Position numbers and translations under genes: made by a program
Shown here: piece by piece, positions 57,153 to 60,000 of the stretch
Layout of the letters: each line of letters starts with the position of its first letter
How positions within the stretch are numbered: position 1 is the stretch's first letter
Assembly (NCBI GenBank): GCA_949358305.1
Contig: OX442320.1
Span: forward strand, 10,000,259 to 10,060,258
Length of the DNA: 60,000 nt
Source: Strigamia acuminata
Taxonomy: Eukaryota; Arthropoda; Chilopoda; Geophilomorpha; Linotaeniidae
Direction: 5' to 3'
The notes under the pieces: model-generated
Databases searched by the model: none
Told to the model about the DNA's origin: nothing
The model's input: the letters and a program-made list of their open reading frames with translations, nothing else

Positions 57153-58516
57153 CCGAAATACTTTATTAAAAACAGTTCCAACCTGTGTTGTTTGATTGCT
57201 TTCACCGCAGTAAAATCCTCCATTTTGCACGTTCAACTTGTTTCTTTTTTCTTCTGTTTATTAGACAAGAAAATGAGGAAAAGAGAGAGCAATGATGCAA
57301 TTTCTATGCAAAACGTGCTTGAGTATCGTCGGTGAACCTTAGTCTTATTTTTTTAGATAAAAGTAGAATTTTGTTGGGAAATAAAGGTAGAAATAAACAG
57401 AAAGATGAGACGGGGTTGGTGATTTATTTGATGCTGGTTGCACTCATTCATTCCAATCCATCTCGTTGATGGCGAGTCCAATATAATAATATATTTCCTC
57501 TTCGGTAGAGGCGAATGTCTGGTTTCTATTCCACTTTATCGATTCGCAGTTTGCGAACGCATTTTTCCGCGGTGTACGCAACAGGTTGGCCACCGCTTGC
57601 TTCGCTCGCAGTTGCCAGCAAAAGTTGGTGCAGAATTTCCATTCGGCTTTGTTTGCTGCGCGAATTAGGAATTAAAATGCGCGCAATTCGGTTGTTTGTT
57701 TGGTTTTTTTTTTTATTTATTGTTCATTAAGGATAATTTGGTGGATAAAATTGTGTTTTTATTTTTTTTCTTTATTTTTGAGGTTTGCATAATTTATAGA
57801 TAGGGGCGTCGAGTGGAATAAGAAAAAGAAGGGACGAAGGAAGGTGGATTGCGGGGCCTGATGGAAACCTTAATTTGATTGAATTGTAAATAGAAAAACT
57901 GGCGCAATCCGCAAGTAACCGAGTCAGAAATGCACTCGGGTTGGACAATTTATACAGAAAGTGGAAATTTGTAGTTTTTTTTTATTTTTTATTTTTATTT
58001 TTATTTTTGCAGTAGAGATGCGACTATCCGAACGTCGGTTTTGCGGAATTTGTATAGATTTTTTTTTAACGATTTTTAATCGATTTTTTTTAACTTGATT
58101 TACTTTTTGCAAGTAACCGTCCGTCATCGTCTGCACATGTATGCGAGAAGAAGGTGTCAGCGCGAGTTGTAAAGAGGATATACAGTACACCCGATTGTGT
58201 TTTTACACAGTTTTGATTTAACGCCGTCTAAGATTAAATTAAAATTTGTTTTTGCACGATTTATTTAGATTTTATCTTCGGAGGGGCGATTTTCAGGTCG
58301 ATTGGTTAAAGTGCCATTTCGTTTGTTTTTAGTTTGCAACTAATTTCATAGCGTAATTTCATAACAGTTAAACAGTAAAAATAAATAAGTTTGAACCATC
58401 TGGTGGCGGTTTTAAACACTACTGGTAAAAGCCAAAAGCTGTTAGCTGAAGAGCTTTTTACTATTGCAGCAAAGCCAGCTTGAAAGTTATGCTGGGCAGA
58501 AAATTTTTATTTAGAA
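57153..58516. other. Non-coding DNA, no genes seen
   Basis: There are no convincing exons. The segment 58103-58185 (CGTCTGCACATGTATGCGAG) is the partner of the repeat at 5385-5465. A CAGTGTAAAAAACAG-type motif near 58195 and 58980 recurs around 46170 and 46520. Confidence 0.5.
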
Positions 58517-58762
58517 TACCGTATTTTATCGATTAAGAGTCGCGGTACTCCCATTTTTGTCAGCAATTACAATTTCGGTTTTTCGTTCGTTACATTTGTT
58601 TAATATAACCAACGAAGTCTGAACATCACAAACGAAGCGTACGTTCATCGTTCGTGAGGTTAAATACAGAAACAATAGCGTACTTTTGCAAAAATACGGT
58701 ATTCTTAGTGTCTCAGTTGCGGCTACTATTCGAGAGCGACTCTTAATCGGTAAAATACGGTA
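58517..58762 (+). mobile_element. Complete copy of the TACCGTATTTTATCGATTAA MITE
   Basis: The 23-bp terminal inverted repeats differ at one base (58517-58539 and 58740-58762). The element is bounded by TA on both sides, as expected for a TA target duplication. A truncated inverted copy is at 10258-10461. No coding capacity. Confidence 0.88.
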
Positions 58763-60000
58763 ATTAATTAATTAAATAACGAAAAAATGAACAGGAAAAA
58801 AAATGTCCTATTCAAGAAACTGCTTGTCCCTAAACGCGTAAGTTTTTGGGGTTTGTGCGTTTGTTTTTGTATCTATTAACATGAAAAAATAAAAACAAAC
58901 ACCTGGGACATGTAAAACACGATTTTTTGAATGCAGCTAGTGCTTTTTTTTTAATACATTTTATCTGGAACGTATCTACAGTGTAAAAAACAGAATTGTA
59001 TGTACAGTTACTACAGTACATAAATCAAACGTCGGATTACGCAAACAAATCGGTTTTATGAACACCTATGTCTCCCAATTAGTTCGGATGATGAACGCTC
59101 TACTGTATTTTTATAAATTTTATTTAGAAAATTTAATTCGAGTCGGGGGTTAAATCGAGGCAAAAAACTCGTCCAATTCTTTTCTAACCAAAATCTTATT
59201 GGAAATTTAAATGCGCGTTTCTTCGATCAATAAACGGCTAGCACCTTTGCGTTTGTATAGTTTGGATACAATTTGCTCGCTTTGGCGAGCAAGTCAGTCA
59301 CAATTTCGCTGATTGTGATACGATTTTATTTTATTTTATTTAAATTTAATTCTACATCTAAAAAAAAAAAAAAAAAACTGAATGAAATTTAGTATTTAAT
59401 TTCGAGGGTCGATTGTAAAGTCGTTGTGTTATTAGGGTGTTTGTAGTTGACAGTATTGAATCGTTTGTGCGGTGTGAAAAAGGGGCTGATGGCAAAAGTG
59501 TGCTGACATGATGGGAAAATCAATATCTGTTGTAGTCGCAATCGATAATCAGGAGTTTCAAATGAGAGACTCTCGCGCGCGTTGTCGTTTTTAGGGGACG
59601 GGTGAATCGATCTGGGAATAATTACGAATGTCAGAAGGTGTAGAATCGGAAAATTAAATGCTTAAGTTTTAATTGGTGCGAGATGTCTGAATGATTGGAC
59701 AAATTGGCCGTTTAATTTAATTTAGTTTAGGTTAGTTTGAAAACGCCAAATAATTTTTTTTTTCATTTTATTGTTGGGAAGGTTGATGGAATTACAGAAG
59801 GCAGTTTAAGTTACAGTTGAAAATGTTTTGTTGTTTAAATGTCGTGCGCATGCCCACTGCGAATGAAAATGGACTAAACCGGCTGCCATTTTTGAAGTTA
59901 GATCGAGTTAAGGGTTAAATATGTTGTTTAAAATGATGATGGTGATAATGAATCGCAAGGGACTCGAAAAATTGGTTCGTTATGACGAAAGTTCGTTGTA
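58763..60000. other. Non-coding DNA with old repeat pieces
   Basis: I see no gene. A pogo-like fragment ends at 59107 (CTCTACTGTA). The last 49 bases (59952-60000) are the start of another copy of the 8170-8349 element family, cut by the window edge. Confidence 0.5.

Overview
This window is animal nuclear DNA that is AT-rich and intron-rich. Every recognised gene is split by GT-AG introns, many of them only 35-110 bp long, and all recognised proteins are metazoan-type: LARP4/4B, MALSU1, UBA5, TMEM41A and CFAP65. CFAP65 implies motile cilia or flagellated sperm. Intron positions and protein sequence resemble slowly evolving invertebrates rather than insects or nematodes; I cannot name the species. 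There are no prokaryotic features, CRISPR arrays, tRNAs or intact retroelements that I can see.

Layout. (1) About 1-26.7 kb, plus strand: one large gene for the La-related RNA-binding protein LARP4/4B, with 12 coding exons (993 codons). The first coding exon is at 1.7 kb and the second at 18.4 kb. The 16.6-kb intron between them holds two further possible first coding exons, both ending in the right phase, several miniature inverted-repeat elements and tandem arrays. (2) 26.7-32.1 kb: AT-rich 3' UTR/intergenic DNA with a dispersed repeat. (3) 32.1-38.5 kb: a compact cluster. MALSU1 (minus) is head-to-head with an unrecognised 248-residue gene (plus), followed by UBA5 (plus), which meets TMEM41A (minus) tail-to-tail with overlapping poly(A) signals. 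(4) 38.8-50.9 kb: CFAP65 on the minus strand, reconstructed as 31 exons (1664 codons) that join without a frame break, including one GC-AG intron. (5) 51.4-52.3 kb: 5' exon(s) of a plus-strand gene facing CFAP65; the rest of that gene was not found. (6) 52.3-60 kb: no convincing coding sequence. It holds two tandem arrays, a GC-richer exon-like block, a degenerate 18S rRNA fragment and several MITE copies.

The genes do not form one pathway. LARP4 binds poly(A) and PABP to stabilise mRNA, MALSU1 acts on the mitochondrial large ribosomal subunit, UBA5 is the E1 of UFMylation, TMEM41A is a VTT/DedA-type ER membrane protein, and CFAP65 belongs to the axoneme. The most striking non-genic pattern is that nearly every long intron carries its own private minisatellite. 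The unit lengths cluster near 10-11, 20-21, 30-32 and 40-43 bp, close to whole turns of B-DNA, and the units contain regularly spaced A/T tracts.
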